From: Taxawa tesnikishii (nom. ined.)
Taxonomy: Eukaryota > Ascomycota > Dothideomycetes > Dothideales
DNA length: 64,000 nucleotides
Assembly: GCA_030247885.1 (NCBI GenBank)
Contig: JAPDRO010000013.1
Location: forward strand, 372,001-436,000
Direction: 5' to 3'
This document shows, in pieces, positions 32,332 through 44,098 of this stretch. The position numbers and the translations under genes are program-made. The notes beneath the pieces are model-generated. The model was not told the origin of the DNA, searched no databases, and was given only the letters and a program-made list of their open reading frames with translations. Within the stretch, counting starts at the first letter, position 1, and the number at the start of each line of letters is the position of its first letter.

Positions 32332-35326
32332 TCAGAAGATCCCCTTGACCTCCAGATCCCTAGAGCTGTATCCCAAAGCCACGCCGAAGCTTCCCTCCGG
32401 AATGACCCAGTTCTGCTCACCCACGTCCCAGAAACTGAGGTCGCGCCTCGTGAGCTCCATAGCCACCTTGACCCTCTTATCGGCCACGTGCAGCTTGGCC
32501 CACTGCCTCAGCACCCGAGGGGCATGTCCACCTTCTCGCCGAGCGAGTTGGTCAGGTTGGCCGGGAAGGTGAGGTAGAGCTGGACCACGCAGTCGGCCGG
32601 CGGGCCGGCGGTCTTGACGAGATTCGCCTGCACCTGGACGGCGGCGTAGTACAGGTCTGGGTTGCCGCCTTGCGCGCCGCCGGCCGGCGAGGGCGTGAGG
32701 GGCGTGTCGTAGCCGGGCGGGTAGGGGTACGCGCCCTTAGAGACGTCGGAGACGGAGTCCAAATACGGGTAGACGAACTTCTTCAGCTTCCGCCAGCCCC
32801 TGGGCCAGACCGAGTCCTTTGGATCGGGGACATCGGTTGGTAGAGAAGGTGGCGCGATTGCATCCGGTCGCGGGGCGGGAAGCTTGGCGCGGGTGTTGTT
32901 GAGTGGATGGATGAAGAGACCTGAGAGGTGGAATTTGGAGTATGAGAGACCGTAACCGAACTCGTAGCGAGGGGTGACGTTCTTTGCGTCGAAGTAGCGG
33001 TAGTCGAAGAACAAGCCTTCCGTGAAGTTCTGCTGCGGTACCACTCCGTTCGGGTAATACAGCACCTTGGATGTGGGACCGTAATCTTCCTCCTTCTTCG
33101 CGACCGTATACGGCAGCTTGCCGCTCGGGTTGTAGTCGCCGAACAGCACGTCTGCGAGCGCGTTGCCGCTTTCCTGGCCGGGAAGATGTGCGAGCAAGAC
33201 TGCGCGAACATTGGGAATGTCGATCCATTTCTCAAGGATGGTGGGGCCGACAGCGTGAAGGACGACGACGACGGGCGCAGTGCCTTTGGCGCCGCAGTTG
33301 GCAGCGACGGATTGTACGAGTTCGTCGCCGCCGTTTTGGGGGTACAGGTCATTGCGGTCGCCTTTGACGCCGTTCCAGGACGCGAAGCCTTCGCCCGCAT
33401 CTGAGGTGATGAATACCATGCAGAGGTCCTGGTCGCTTGCCGAGCCGGACGAGGAAGCCTCATCAGAGGTCAGCTTGTTCGAGTTGAAATTCGTGAGTTC
33501 GACGGATCTGTTGTCGAAGTTGGCGTGCAAAGCCTCTGCGGGCGTGACCAGGTAGGGCAATTCTACGGCGCCGGAGCCCCAGCCCATTGCCAAGGCGTAC
33601 TCGTTGCATGCGCGATCCTTGCAAGCGTTTGGTCCCTTGGGATTGGGGAAGGCGGCCTGACCAAAGATACCGATGCGCAACTTCTTGCCGTCCTGTGGTG
33701 TGGTGGTCGAGCCGTTGCGCGTGAGAGGAAGGGTGTTGTTCTCGTTTTTGACCAGCACGATACCCTCGCGCGCAACCTGGCGCACGATCTTGCTGTGTGC
33801 GTCATCGCCCTTGCCTTGAGCGTCAACAAACTTATTCACTACACCTGTCGTCTTGTCATCGCTTCCCGGATGTAGGAGTCCGACCTTGTCGTTGGTCCAG
33901 GAGGAAAAGTTTGGTCCACCGCCGTCCTTGACCGCCGGCCATGTTGTCTTGTTGTCCTGTCCGAGCTGATACCAAGCTGCGACCACACGCAGCGCCATGT
34001 CGTTCATCCTCTCGACAGGAACACTGGTGTTGAGAACGGCCTTTGTCAGTTCCTTGCCCCAGAGACTCTTGCCATCTTGCCACTTTAGACCATCACCAGG
34101 CATGCTCATGTCCAGGCCTGCAAGTGCCGAAGCAACTCCGCTTCTTTGCGCCAGCCAATCGCTCTGAACGAATCCCTGGAATCCCATCTCATCCTTCAAG
34201 ACCCCGTTGAGCAGCTTGCTGTTCTGGCATGCGTAGCTGTTGTTGACTTGGTTGTAGCTGCACATGACACTGGCAACGCCCGCTCTGATCGAATCCGCGA
34301 ACGGCCAAGCGTAGATCTCATGCAGTGTGCGATCGTCAATCTGGGCACTGATCGCGTTCGGTGTCCCCCATTCCCAGCTCTGGCGGAAGTGTTCCTGCTC
34401 GTTGCCGACGTAATGCTTAGCCGTCGCCATCACGCCCTCGTCTTGAATGCCCTTGATCGTCTGTGCGGCCGCGATTCCTTGGAGGACGGGGTCTGCACCG
34501 AAGCCTTCCCAGTTTCTGCCACCGGCTGGCAGACGACCTAAAGGCCCCATTGCCGGTCCGAGGATAACGTTGACGCCCTTGAGGCGGGCCTCCAGACCGT
34601 GTGCGCGACCACGAGCGTACATCAAGTCCTTGTTCCATGTTGCGCCGACAGTGATACCGGCAGGGAAAGCAGTGGTGTTATCGGTAAATCGCAGGCCGAG
34701 CGGGCCGTCTTGCAAACAGAGAGAAGGGAAGCCCAATCGATCCACCGGTCCCGTGTTGCCCACACACATGCCCATCATCCAGCCCGTGCCTGTTGTGATG
34801 TTCACCTTCTCCACCAACGTCATCTGATTTACCAGCTCCGCGGCCTTCTTGTAGCTTTCCTCCCATTCTGCAACAGAACCACCGAGAGGAGACGGGTAGA
34901 AAGGCGGACTCTCACCGTCGTCGGGTGATTGCTTGTACACCCAGATGCCGCCCGCGCTGAGGAGAAGGACAAGTGCGGCAGTGAACAGCATGATCATCAT
35001 GCAGCACATGCGACTCGGTATTAGCCATCTTCGCCAGCCTGTCCGTCTACGGTTCTTGTTTGTGTCGAAGATGGAGGTGAGCGGTTCGCGGGCGTCATCG
35101 CGGTATGGGCGATTGGATTTGAGGGGATCAAATTCATCAATTGATTCTATCGAAGAACGAGACGAGGTCGAGAGACGGTAGCCGGAGGGAGAATCTAGGT
35201 GTTCGGGGAAGCAGTACGGTCGAGCTCGTATTGCTCTTGCTGTTGGCCACTGTTGGGGATGACGTTAAACCTGGCCTGCTGAACCGTCCGAGGGGAAACG
35301 AAGGAGATATGCCTTGACGGCGGCAT
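32332..35326 (-). CDS. Membrane-anchored GH3 beta-glucosidase
   Basis: Intronless. ATG at 35326 (MPPSRHISFVSPRTV). Single bases must be restored in GGGG at 35205-35208 and 32519-32522, giving about 998 aa. The N-terminus is a cytosolic tail of about 110 residues, Ser/Arg-rich, then one membrane helix (MIMLFTAALVLLLSAGGIWV) with basic residues before it, so a type II anchor places the enzyme outside. GH3 domains follow: the N-terminal barrel with GPAMGPLGRLPAGGRNWE, KHYVGNEQEHFRQ and the nucleophile Asp in GFVQSDWLAQRSG; the C-terminal alpha/beta domain (AREGIVLVKNENNTLPL, LAHLPGQESGNALADVLFG); and a fibronectin III-like end (DLSFWDVGEQNWVIPEGSF) that is recovered only by the second repair. 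It hydrolyses terminal beta-glucosides such as cellobiose. Several N-x-S/T sites fit secretion. Confidence 0.95.
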
Positions 35327-35812
35327 GATGAGGCTGGGATGTGTCCAAAGGAATGTCGAGGGGTGAGAGTGTTTCCGCAGCCGTGTAAGAGGGAGACGAA
35401 GGATGGCGATCGGGAGGATGATCTTGGCTCTGGTGGCTAGCTCCGGGGACTGGGGACCTGCATTAGCCCCGAACGCTATTTTTGGATTCACTTGGAGAAT
35501 CTCGTGCACTATTGGCAGTTGGAGACAAGCGATACCTGGGACACCGTGAACAACTCTCACTCCATCACCTCCTGGCATTGATGTCGACGTATAGGTCAAA
35601 GTAGTTGCTCAAAACTACGGCTTCGCACAAGTTCAATGGGTCCCGCATCGAAGAGGAACAACGTATGCATGTGCAAGGCTATCTGGGCGTACACTAGGTC
35701 ATGGCAGAGATATCCCATTATGATAATCCTCACCGCCTCCCATTACACCCGTCACCCATTCTGGTTGTAGACGCCCTCTGGCTGTGCTCCCATATCTTGT
35801 CGGTCCGTTTGC
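35327..35812. other. Intergenic / promoter region of beta-glucosidase
   Basis: 486 bases upstream of the GH3 gene and downstream of the Gfd2-like gene, both minus strand. No TATA box or clear carbon-catabolite repressor cluster was seen by eye. Confidence 0.4.
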
Positions 35813-37157
35813 TCATTCCATATCCTCTTCTGCGTGGCTGTCATACATTAGGCTAGCAGCCATAACCACAGCACCAACAGCAAGAACAGAGAGCCGTGCT
35901 CTCGATATTATCTTTCTCCATTCCGGATCCTTGGCAACTGGCGTCGAGGGAGGAAGCTTCCAATCTTTCTGAGCAGTGACGGCGAGAAGGAGCAGAGACT
36001 GCAGGGTATAAACAGCGTCGTTTCCCGCATTGTGCCAACCGTGTGAACCCCCGGTGTGAATGCCATTCAGGTGTTTCCACATCTTCAGTAATCCTTCCGG
36101 GATCTGGGCAAACACTGCGAGACGGGAGGTGTCAATCGTTCGTGATAGCTGCCTCTTGCCGTAGACGTCGTATTTCAACCAACGTGCAAGAATCTGAATA
36201 TCGTTGTTGAGACCATGACCGATTAGGATAACCGGCCGATCGCGAAACAGCTGGTCAAGAGCCTTTACCATTCCTATATGTGAGACCCAAGTGCTTTCGC
36301 CGAATCGGAATTGCTTGTGCTTTTTTGTAAATGTCCCGGGACAAACATGTGTATGGCTCGTATGTGCTGGAACCATGTTGCTGCTTTAGGTCCGGGAGGT
36401 GTGTGTCTTACTGCTCCAGTATCAAGCGTTGCAATGCCGAGTTCAAGGATAGAGGTGTCGTTGAACTCGGTATCGATCGCGACAAGGACCGGGCTTTCAT
36501 GGAGGAGGCGTCTGAGGACAAGATTGGGGTGGCGACGTAGCTGCTCGTTTGCGTGACCGATTCTAAGAGAGGCACGGACGAATTCCAGGTTCTGTACGCA
36601 TTCTTTGATGAAACATAGGCGGGCAAGTCTCTCCCTGTCGGTTCGGCTGGGTTCGCCATCGCTCAGAGATTCCTCTGACGCTGAGGTAGCATCACATGTC
36701 AGACCGCTATAACCGGCAGAAAACAAGCCAACCGGTCGACAATCCTTTATAGTCGGCCCTTGTACGCCAGCGTTTGATGGCGTCTTCTTTGGTGGAGCAG
36801 TGACAGCGTTGCGATTTAGACTGAGCCTTGTGTGTTAGGACGGAGCAGAGCAGATGCCGTCTCGGGAGTTTCGCGGGCGATGGCGGTTGACACTCGGCCG
36901 CGCGATGTTGGTATCAAGATGAGATGCTCCGGAAGGTTTGATGAGAAAAGAAACGGAGAGACTTACGGTGCACGAAAGTGGGGAAACAACTTGACCCATT
37001 TCGAAGCGGACACACCCTTCTTGTGCTTCCCTGTCGCATGATGCTGCCTCCTATCAGAGGCATTGAAGGAGGCAATCCCTCTTCTCGGTGCAAGCATTGG
37101 GGTGCCGGTCGTGGCGGAGACGTACGCAGACCCGATTCTCAGTCTCATGCTGGGCAT
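35813..37157 (-). CDS. Gfd2/YDR514C-like DEDDh exonuclease-fold protein with C-terminal membrane anchor
   Basis: Exons 37157-36967, 36820-36412 and 36366-35813, with donors GTAAGT and GTAAGA and a CTAAC branch in intron 1. One A must be restored in the six-T/A run at 36321-36326; the protein is about 384 aa. The RNase H-like fold shows DxE in LVAIDTEFNDTSILELGI, the central GHGLNNDIQILARW and the final HNAGNDAVYTLQSL (H-x4-D), that is, all four DEDDh acidic/histidine positions, so catalysis is possible. The C-terminus has a hydrophobic helix (LSVLAVGAVVMAASLMY) followed by acidic residues, like a tail anchor. The N-terminus is basic (RLRIGSAYVSATTG, APRRGIASF) and could target mitochondria. 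Yeast Gfd2 was found as a suppressor linked to Dbp5 and mRNA export; the substrate is unknown. Confidence 0.8.
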
Positions 37158-38375
37158 GCGACGCACTTCTGGAGATGATACCCCATAAATATTCCTTTCG
37201 GAAACGCAAAATGCATGCTTTACCAAGCGCGTGCGCCTACTACACAACGGTAGAGGGCTCGGGAGAGAAGTTGACCGGCAGTGATTCCACGAGGACAGGC
37301 ATGTCAACAGCCCTTGCATGGATTGACGCCACTTGGAAGGCCTTAGCGGGTTTCTGGATATGCTGACGTTGACATGGTGCTGGCCGACAGAGAAAGTTGG
37401 TATGTCACGGAGCTGTTGAGGCTGGAAGGACGAAGGACGAAGGACTGCAGCTGTCTGCGTTCGGGTGCTAAGGTGGTCTTGGCGGGTGGAATGAGGATGA
37501 GATCATCCCGCAGCTGGGCTCCCGCTATTCCTCGTAGTGGCAGTCGCAGTCGCAGTCGCAGCCGCATTTACAGACCACATAGCGGGAGAAGGCCAGCGCC
37601 GATGAACCACCGCCACAGCATCTTGTGGCTCTGTGAGACGTGAACCTGTCGCTACGAGGCAGACTGACCTTTGCGGTCGATGTCGAGAGACACGCCCAGC
37701 TTCAGTCCACGTACGATGGCCTGGGCAGTTGTAGAATGTCTGTAGGCGGGAATCAATCGTTGGCCCAAGAACGAACGCGAGGGGCTGAGCGAATGAACGT
37801 CAGCTTGACTTTCTTGCCTTGCCTGCCCCGCTTCTTGATGCTTCAACACCACGCGAGCTCTCACGCCGTCTTTCCCCCCTCCATCCAGTCTGCCACATAT
37901 ATAGTCTCGCACTCATTGCCTACCCTGACACTGCCACCGGCACTGGCACTGACACTGACACCAACGCCGACACCGACACCCATCCGAATCCGCTTCGCTC
38001 GGCTCCTTCAAGCTGGCATTCCGACGCCGTACAAAATCTCTCCCTTCCATCTCGCGAAGCACATCCCCAGCTGCGAACACAACCCAAGAAGACCCACCCT
38101 TCCTCCGGGACCTCCGCAACGCCAACAAACACTCGTCGTGGGCCCCGTTAGCTTCCAAACCACCTAGCCTCACCCACCTTTTCTCTGTCCTAATCCTTAT
38201 CACCGTCCTCGTCATTCAATTCTTGCTTCCGCGTCTTCAACTCGAGAGCATCCGCACCGCTCCAGAACTTGCGCCCCCAGCCTACTGTCCGCCCCACTCC
38301 AACCCTTTTCTGCAGGACCTTGTCTGTCCGAGTACTGAAGAGCACGGGACCTTATACAACGAAGCACCACGCGAC
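37158..38375. other. Divergent intergenic region with hexanucleotide repeats
   Basis: 1.2 kb between the starts of the Gfd2-like gene (-) and glucokinase (+). It contains a GTCGCA tandem (about 37540-37564), a degenerate CACTGN/CACCGN tract (about 37927-37985) and TATATA at 37897-37902. Any or all could belong to the glucokinase promoter or leader. Confidence 0.5.
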
Positions 38376-40053
38376 ATGGGTCTAGCACAGGAGGCGCAGC
38401 GTGTTGCTGCTGAGTTCGAATACTCCGCCCAGCATGTCAACAAGGCAGTCAAGCACTTTGTCAAGCAGATGAGTGTGTCAACGTGGAACGGGAGGGCCAG
38501 GATGCCCAGAAGCTGATTGTATGCGCAGACGAGGGCCTGGAGAAGAGCGGAGCTACCATGCAGCAGATCCCGACCTATGTGACGGCTGTGCCCAACGGCA
38601 CCGAGAAGGTATGCTCGCCATTGCCGAATACTACGGCTGGTCAGTTGACGAGGATAGGGTCTCTACATGGCCGTGGACCTGGGTGGAACCAACTTCCGTG
38701 TCTGTTCCATTCAACTGCACGGCAACAGCACCTTCTCCCTCACGCAATCAAAAGTCGCCATCCCCCGCGAGCTCATGGTGGCCAAGACCAGCAAAGAACT
38801 CTTCTCCTTCCTCGCCAAGCAGATTGGCAACTTCCTGGAAACCCACCACCAAGATCACTACCACTCCTCCGTCCGCCGCAGAACCACGGTATCCGACCCA
38901 TCGGGATTCAAGGACGAGGAGATCTTCAACCTCGGCTTCACTTTCTCCTTCCCAGTAGACCAAGTGGGCATCAACAAGGGCACTCTGATCCGCTGGACGA
39001 AGGGTTTCGACATTGCCGACGCCGTCGGCAAGGACGTGTGTACGCTCCTCCAGGACGAGATCGATGCGCTCCACCTTCCCGTCAGAGTCGCTGCTCTGGT
39101 CAACGACACCGTGGGTACGCTGATGGCACGCTCGTACACGTCACCAGGCAAGAGCGGAACACTCCTCGGCGCCATCTTCGGAACCGGCACCAACGGCGCA
39201 TACGTTGAGAAGCTTGACAGGGTCACGAAGCTCAAGAGCATGGAGACGGCTGGCTACGACACCACAACCGGCGAGATGATCGTCAACACCGAATGGGGCA
39301 GCTTCGACAACGAGCTGGCCGTGTTGCCCAACACACCTTACGACCGGGATCTCGACGCCGAGAGTGTGAACCCTGGCATCCAGATGTTCGAGAAGCGCAT
39401 TTCCGGCATGTTCCTCGGTGAGATCCTCCGCCGTGCCCTCCTCTCGCTGGTCAAGGACCCCAAGGTCAGCCTCTTCAGCGACGAGCACAGCAACACAAAC
39501 GACGTGCACAGCACGACCACCATTGCCGACGACAGCCCGCTCTACAAGCAATGGGGCATCGACACCTCTTTCCTGTCCATCGCTCACGGCGACGCTTCGG
39601 CCGGCGCAAAGGTCACCCGCCAGACGCTCGACAGGGACTACGGCATCTCCGCCGCATCTGCAGAGGACGCCGAAGCGGTCAAGTTGATCGCCGCCGCCAT
39701 CGGCAAGCGCGCCGCCCGTCTCGCAGCCGTCGCCATCGGCGCCGTCGTGCTCGCCACCGACAAGCTGAGCGCGCCCAAGGACATCCACCACACATCTGCC
39801 TCCGAGGCCAAGGCCGCTGAGGACGACATGGTCGACATTGGTGTTGACGGATCATTGGTCGAGTTCTACCCCGGCTTCGAAGACTACATCCGCGGCGCTG
39901 CGCGAGACCGAAGGCATCGGCGCCGAGGGAGAGAAGAGGATCCGCATCGGTATCGCCAAGGACGGATCGGGCGTGGGTGCGGCTTTGATCGCGCTGGTCG
40001 CGGATAAGATGGCCAAGGAGGCCGTGATCCGGGAGGCCGAGAGGGGGGATTAG
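38376..40053 (+). CDS. Glucokinase (hexokinase family)
   Basis: Exons 38376-38472, 38529-38608 and 38658-40053 (donors GTGTGT and GTATGC). The start MGLAQEAQRVAAEF matches fungal glucokinases. Visible motifs: QIPTYVTAVPNGTEKGLY, phosphate 1 loop AVDLGGTNFRVCSI, connecting and sugar-binding residues in FTFSFPVDQ and RWTKGF, phosphate 2 loop AALVNDTVGTLMA, IFGTGTNGAYVE with the catalytic region, and TEWGSFDNE. Near the 3' end the frame slips within CGCGGCGCTGCGC (39887-39899) by one extra or two missing bases; after that the expected ending ETEGIGAEGEKRIRIGIAKD and VGAALIALVA appears in the next frame. The predicted protein is about 524 aa. It phosphorylates glucose at C6. The slip is unlike the others, being in GC dinucleotides and not in a homopolymer. 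Confidence 0.93.
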
Positions 40054-40689
40054 ACAAGGGTGGTGCGGACGATGGGGAGAAGAGTGGAGGATGGAATTTA
40101 AGAGGAGGGAGGAGAAAAGATGGAGGACGAGGTTGTTGGATGATGTTGGACGCATATGCCCCTCCCCCCTTTTTTTTCTTCTTTGTTCATATGCTTCTCG
40201 TTTTTTCCACAGAAGAAACGAAGTTTACGTTTACGCACACAAAAGCAAGCAGCCATGTGGATACTGAAAATGCCTCTTTCGTTACCGGTTTAAACTATTT
40301 CGCAACATCTGCTGGGGCGTATAGGACCCCGCAGGGTAGAAGTTCACAGATATATCGTCCGTGATGCCGATTCCTTGTCTCAAACTGTCGACCTACTTAT
40401 GGTCGCAAAATCCCAACCGCCAATGCTCCGGCGACAGCACACTTGAGGGGGGGCGGGGGGCGCACACTCAAGCCTCGAATATGCATGTCGGCCGCCTCGG
40501 CGCCGTGTCTTCAACAAAGCAACAACGCACCTCTTGTGCGCCCCGGAACACGCCCGGCGGCGCGGCTGCGCATACAGCAAACGCTCGACGCAAGCTCCCG
40601 CAGAAGAAGACGGGATCAGGAACAATGCCAGGCATGCTTTTTTCCCCCAAAGGGGTTTGGACCTCATCGCTCACAAGGGAACGGATACT
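40054..40689. other. Convergent intergenic region
   Basis: 636 bases between the stops of glucokinase (+) and the Zn2Cys6 regulator (-). Contains a T-rich stretch (40170-40182) and a G-rich one (40447-40460). No gene seen. Confidence 0.5.
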
Positions 40690-43280
40690 TCACCATAGCC
40701 AAGACTCCTTCAGATGCTCCTGCCTAGCCAAACGTCAGTGGGCGGCTTCGACGCAGTACAGGTACGTACGCCGCTTGTGTGGGCCAAGCGTGTTTGGTGC
40801 CTGTGATGACGAGAATGTCCATCAGCGCCTCCTGTTCGCGACGGCCTGTGAAGCGGTCGCCGGCCATTGCGACCCCCATACTCGCGTGTCTGCGAAGCTG
40901 CGTCAGCGAGGAAAACCATATCGCAGCCAGCGTGTGGTCCCCTACATGAAGCTGGTTGGTACTCGTGGGTTGGACGTCGCCAGGCCGCAAAGGATCTTGG
41001 TGTGGGTCCTTACGGTTTCCTGCACATACATTAGAAGCCCGGTTGTTACCGAACAAGGGTCAGAGCGTTACATCGACGGCTTTTGCAGCACTTTTCTGAG
41101 CAAGACCCATCCTGGACGTCGTCAGTTTTTCAGGTCTCATACTTTCCGGAAGCAACGCCTAGCTTGCCTCGGTATCCGTGGATCGTACACGGCCAGCAAT
41201 ATCTTTGCTAGGTGATAGTGCTGCAACCCAGTGATGACAGCGTCGCTGATGTGCCACGTCTCGGGAAAGACCCCATCCGGGCCAGGGTCGGAGTAGCGAA
41301 TGGGCAGGAAAGAGTGCGGTTTCCGAGTGTCCCATTCGTAGAAGTAATCCCAAAGTTGGTCGTAGGTGGGTATGGTGTGCTCACTTTCACCGAAACAGTA
41401 TTGGATTACATCCGCTGTTGCAACGATGATTCTGTTGGCCCAGTCGAAGTCGTCTGCAGGTCCAAGGGAACGGTCGAGAAAAGAGAACTTGAAGGAAGAG
41501 TGGATGGGTCGCTGGTTGATATAGGACACGTGTATCTCTTGCCGCAGTCCTATCCAATACGATGCTTGCCTCAAGCCGCCTGTCAATGTGGGATGATGCG
41601 ACTGAGAGCTCATCAAGAGATGAGTTCCGTGCAAATGACTCTCCGCGTCCGCACCGGTCAGGGAAACTGTTGTCACATATCAGAGGCTGCTTGTTGGAGA
41701 CACAACAACAACAACATTATCATCTCGGAAACTTACCGTCAAGCTCCTCGAGATGGCGAAGAAGTACGGTCGCCGCCAAAAGATTCTCATCATCCGTGAT
41801 AGCATTGACGTCGCCAAGCATGGGAATGAGATGTTTCAGACATTGTTGATTGTACTTGTTGGATATCAGTGGATTGTAATCGCTGCAACGGCTGAGATTC
41901 CTTGCTGATACGGCGAACAAGGCATTGAGAAGCATCGGACATCTAGCGGCTCGCTGCGGCACAATCAGTGCGAAATGCCGACCCCTGTCGCAGAGGTCGA
42001 ACGATGAGGCTATGTTCTCAACAAAATACCGCATCAACTCGGCTTCCTGTGTGCTCTGCAGAGGCCAAGCCAAAGAAGGATCGTACGAAAAGCCTGAAAT
42101 GGCACTACTGCCCGCAACATCAATTCCAATGTCGCTTGCAGAGCGTGGTGTTCCGCTTGCAAGTGACTCAATGGTCCATATCCGGCTCAGTCTTCGGCAT
42201 GAAGCCAGATCTTGCTGAACCGCAAGGGTCAAGGAATCTCCCATGTAGTCCTCATCCCTTGTCACAGGGCGTGACTGGGACGGCGAGTGATAAGTCACGA
42301 CTGGGCTCAGCTGAACGTTAGGAGGAACGAACTCGCTGAACTGCGGCGGAGCTCCCTGATTGATCCCGATCGTTGGCGGGTTGGGCACATCGGCATCTGC
42401 TGCACCTGGTTCCGGTAAATGGACCGCGTACGTCTGCGGAGTAAATTCATCATGCGTCACCGGCTGGCCGGCGATTGCTGCATCGTCGTTGCTTTCCGAA
42501 GCTCTAGATTCTGACTCCTCCTTGTCGCTGTTACCGACCTGTTTGTAGATCGTGGAGATTTCCTGAGTCTCATCTATGAAGCAGATCTGACGGGGTACCG
42601 GAAGCCAGGTCTGATCTCGATGGAATTCCAGGCCTGGCGCATCCCCGTCTTGGCTCTTGGACTTCGATATTCTGGAGTTGTATTAGTGACCAAGCTAGGA
42701 CTGCGTCTGTCTTCGTGCTAAACTCTCGGAGCAACTGCATCGTGGCCTTCAGACCGAACAAGTGGTCGAGATGTTCTCCAGGCCTCCACGGTGCTGCTGA
42801 AACATTCAGATGGTTTTGTGGGATACAGCCTTCATAGGTCGAGACCTTGTCCAACGTCCAGACACGAATACCATGTTGGTTGTGACGCTCGGTGATGATG
42901 ATGTTGTGGTTGCATTGGGATGAGGACCGTGCTCTGCGAGAGCCTCCCGGAGCATTGAAGAACAATGTAGTGTGCCATCACGACAGCAAGGGAAATGCTA
43001 CTCACCTGGGGTTCCACGCTCGCTTGAATTTGACCTTGCTGTCTCTTGTACACTCAATTCCAGCGCGCTCGCACCTGGAGCAAGTGGGTTCTAGCTTATC
43101 GCTACATCGTTGGAGGAATAGTCAGCATAGTCAAGTCATGCTGCTGTAGGGTGCATAACGGTATGGCTGCAACTACTCACCATTTGAGATGTTTATTCCG
43201 GCATGGCTGTTGACATCAGTCTGAACGTTTCGCTTCATGGGGGCGTCTTAGCACACCAGGCATCCGAGCCTACTGATCAT
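40690..43280 (-). CDS. Zn2Cys6 transcription factor with fungal MHR domain, nine exons
   Basis: Exons 43280-43257, 43206-43181, 43101-43006, 42933-42724, 42671-41737, 41666-41143, 41019-40946, 40880-40770, 40723-40690. All phases agree without repair, giving 677 aa. The first three exons (24, 26 and 96 nt) together build the binuclear cluster: GCLPC, RNKHLKC, DKLEPTCSRCERAGIEC, with spacing C-x2-C-x6-C-x6-C-x2-C-x6-C. A linker and the block HRDQTWLPVPRQICFIDETQ follow, then the middle homology region (FVENIASSFDLCDRGRHF, LLNALFAVSARNLSR, AATVLLRHLEELD) and a conserved end (ETVRTHTKILCGLATSN, MGVAMAGDRFTGRREQEAL, HAWPTQAAQEHLKESWLW). It is a nuclear DNA-binding regulator; its place between glucokinase and a sugar transporter suggests sugar genes as targets, which is inference. 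The exon 4 donor (GTTTAG) is unusual but in phase. Confidence 0.88.
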
Positions 43281-44098
43281 GTTTTGCGGTCTTCATTGCC
43301 CGTCAATCAGGACAACGCGCCAACTCGACCCTTTGCAATACAGCGTGTGCTTTGAGTGAATTAGTCGACTTGCCATGTTCGATGAGAACGACCAAGAGGT
43401 CCATATAACAAAGCACCAACCCGGGACACATGTGGTCGGAAGATGGCCTTCCACTGTCGTCCATTTTGGCAAGTACTTGGCCGACGCTAGTGCGCAAGTG
43501 GCGTGCTCAGGTGCCCTGGCAAAACCATCCCCGCGCATCGTTAGACATTCTATGTGGGGGCGGCAGCAGCAGCGGCGGCCGGGGCTCATGTCCGAAAGCA
43601 CTGCACTCGGTTCTCAAGTACGACCTCGCGTTACCAGAACATCGTTCTTCGAAAATCTTCGTATAACCATCGCTAAACGTGGCATCTTTCCTTCCGCAAC
43701 ATGTGCGCAGATTTCTCCCTCCGCATCCCCCCGCTCATCTCCCCGCTCTCCAGATAACGCTAGTCGGACCTGTTAACGTGGAGCTCGGCCCCGTATGGTG
43801 GTATGCGGGTGTACATGAGGTACGGATGTATACCGAAACGTGGGCATGGCTCCGCTTTAGACACTATGACCCTGTCCATCACAATCGCAGGCTGGGCTAG
43901 CGGTTGCTCCAGAAAGATATAAGACCGTTGCTCGCCCGGGACTCGAGGTAACGATTCACCATTGCAAAGGCATCTCCTATCAGCTGCAGTCGTTTTCTCT
44001 ACTGTCATTCTGATACCTCTATACTGTCTTTTGGATACTTCTTTACTGCCTCTACTATCGCATCGCTCATGCAGTGATCCTCCATCATCATCGTCATC
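43281..44098. promoter_or_regulatory. Divergent promoter region (regulator / sugar transporter)
   Basis: 818 bases between the starts of the Zn2Cys6 regulator (-) and the MFS transporter (+). A shared control region is possible. Pyrimidine-rich sequence at 43720-43755 and CAT repeats just before the transporter ATG are visible; no inverted CGG half-sites were identified with confidence. Confidence 0.4.

Noticed and set aside
39141-39791. 216-codon minus-strand open frame
   Set aside because: Antisense to glucokinase and without motifs.
40361-41215. 284-codon plus-strand open frame
   Set aside because: Antisense to the last four exons of the Zn2Cys6 regulator, which join in exact phase.
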